Source: Sulfidibacter corallicola (GTDB taxonomy: Bacteria > Acidobacteriota > Holophagae > Acanthopleuribacterales > Acanthopleuribacteraceae). From it: DNA of 64,000 nucleotides. Location of the stretch: NCBI RefSeq assembly GCF_017498545.1, contig NZ_CP071793.1, forward strand, positions 11,030,256 through 11,094,255, read 5' to 3'. A program made the position numbers and the translations under genes. This document shows positions 63,698 through 64,000 of this stretch, piece after piece (position 1 is the stretch's first letter; each line of letters begins with the position of its first letter). The notes under the pieces were generated by a model that saw only the letters and a list, made by a program, of their open reading frames with translations, searched no databases and was not told the origin of the DNA.

Positions 63698-63721
63698 GGG
63701 TGATGGATGACCTCATCACCC
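63698..63721. other. Hairpin between convergent genes
   Basis: GGGTGATG (63698-63705) and CATCACCC (63714-63721) pair exactly around an 8-nt loop; an outer GTGCG / CGCAC pair surrounds it. No T-run, so a terminator role is uncertain. Confidence 0.4.
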
Positions 63722-63803
63722 TTACCGCACATCGAAAAAAGATCTCGAAGGAAAAGCACCAACGCCGGGGTAGAGCATGGCTGCCCGTAGGAGACAGGGC
63801 GAA

Positions 63804-64000
63804 CTAGAGGTCAAAAAGGTTTGGAACCTCTTTCTTTTTAACGGGCTGTGCCTTTTTCTTAGTTTTCGTCTTGGCTTTTTCACGGCTGGATTTGACGGTG
63901 TGGCGAATACGCCCGAAAAGCATGTTGAGCACATGGTCCCGGCTGAGAAACGGAAAGATAGGCTTGGACCGTTTGCCGAGTCGCGCCTGGAGCTGCAACA
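63804..64000 (-). CDS. C-terminal end of an unidentified gene (truncated by window edge)
   Basis: About 65 C-terminal codons are visible, reading FPFLSRDHVLNMLFGRIRHT and then a Lys-rich tail (KTKTKKKAQPVKKK) ending in VPNLFDL. The gene continues past the right edge; a TTG at 63998 is not needed as its start. A basic tail suggests nucleic acid or ribosome contact, but no family can be named. Confidence 0.5.
   Translation of the reverse strand, partial: LQLQARLGKRSKPIFPFLSRDHVLNMLFGRIRHTVKSSREKAKTKTKKKAQPVKKKEVPNLFDL

Noticed and set aside
1..64000. tRNA or rRNA genes
   Set aside because: Intergenic gaps were read for tRNA T-loop motifs and rRNA cores on both strands; none was convincing.

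Overview
The window (64 kb, roughly 60% GC, densely packed, strong GGAGG-type ribosome sites, frequent GTG/TTG starts) is chromosomal DNA of a Gram-negative, free-living or host-associated bacterium. The mix of a six-bladed propeller protein, a large HExxH metalloprotease, olefin (Ole) genes, an NTE-type patatin, a multi-domain hybrid kinase, a heme d1 operon and a chaperone/effector pair would fit a marine Acidobacteriota (Holophagae / Acanthopleuribacteraceae type). This placement is inference from gene content; there is no rRNA or tRNA gene in the window to settle it.

Layout. 1-12 kb: truncated rhomboid protease (left edge), FAD oxidoreductase, a 983-residue orphan protein, a cyclic-nucleotide-binding patatin esterase, a secreted protein with an IPTL-like tail, and a secreted zinc metalloprotease. 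12.5-19.1 kb: an HD-GYP c-di-GMP phosphodiesterase translationally coupled to a 1787-residue hybrid histidine kinase with two kinase cores, in which the first core and the Hpt-like domain have Asp instead of the phospho-accepting His. 19.1-26.9 kb (minus strand): a tightly overlapping nine-gene heme d1 operon, nirN-nirE-nirC/F fusion-nirD-nirL-nirG-nirH-nirJ-sirC, covering uroporphyrinogen III to heme d1, but with no nirS (cd1 nitrite reductase) in the window. 27-31 kb: imperfect repeats, an M14 carboxypeptidase, and a secreted alpha-amylase with a carbohydrate-binding tail.

31.5-35.7 kb: the most unusual locus, a CesT-like type III secretion chaperone followed by a 1205-residue protein whose C-terminus carries the Cys and His boxes of a eukaryotic-type ubiquitin-specific protease; it ends in a strong terminator. 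36-50 kb: REC-adenylate cyclase, DXS, acyl-CoA dehydrogenase, SDR, metallophosphoesterase, thrC-thrB, two coupled genes of unknown role, a Spy-like periplasmic protein and a PlsC-type acyltransferase. 50-64 kb: RRM RNA-binding protein, propeller protein, unknown protein, YjbQ, replicative helicase DnaB, an oleA-oleB-oleC operon without oleD, YceI, aldo/keto reductase, an AlaX-type tRNA editing protein, and a truncated gene at the right edge.

Two families of intergenic repeats run through the region: a MITE-like element of about 215 bp whose ends contain GYGCCCATCC, and a run of 78-90 bp imperfect tandem units near 27.5 kb with fragments elsewhere. No tRNA, rRNA, CRISPR array or insertion-sequence transposase was seen.
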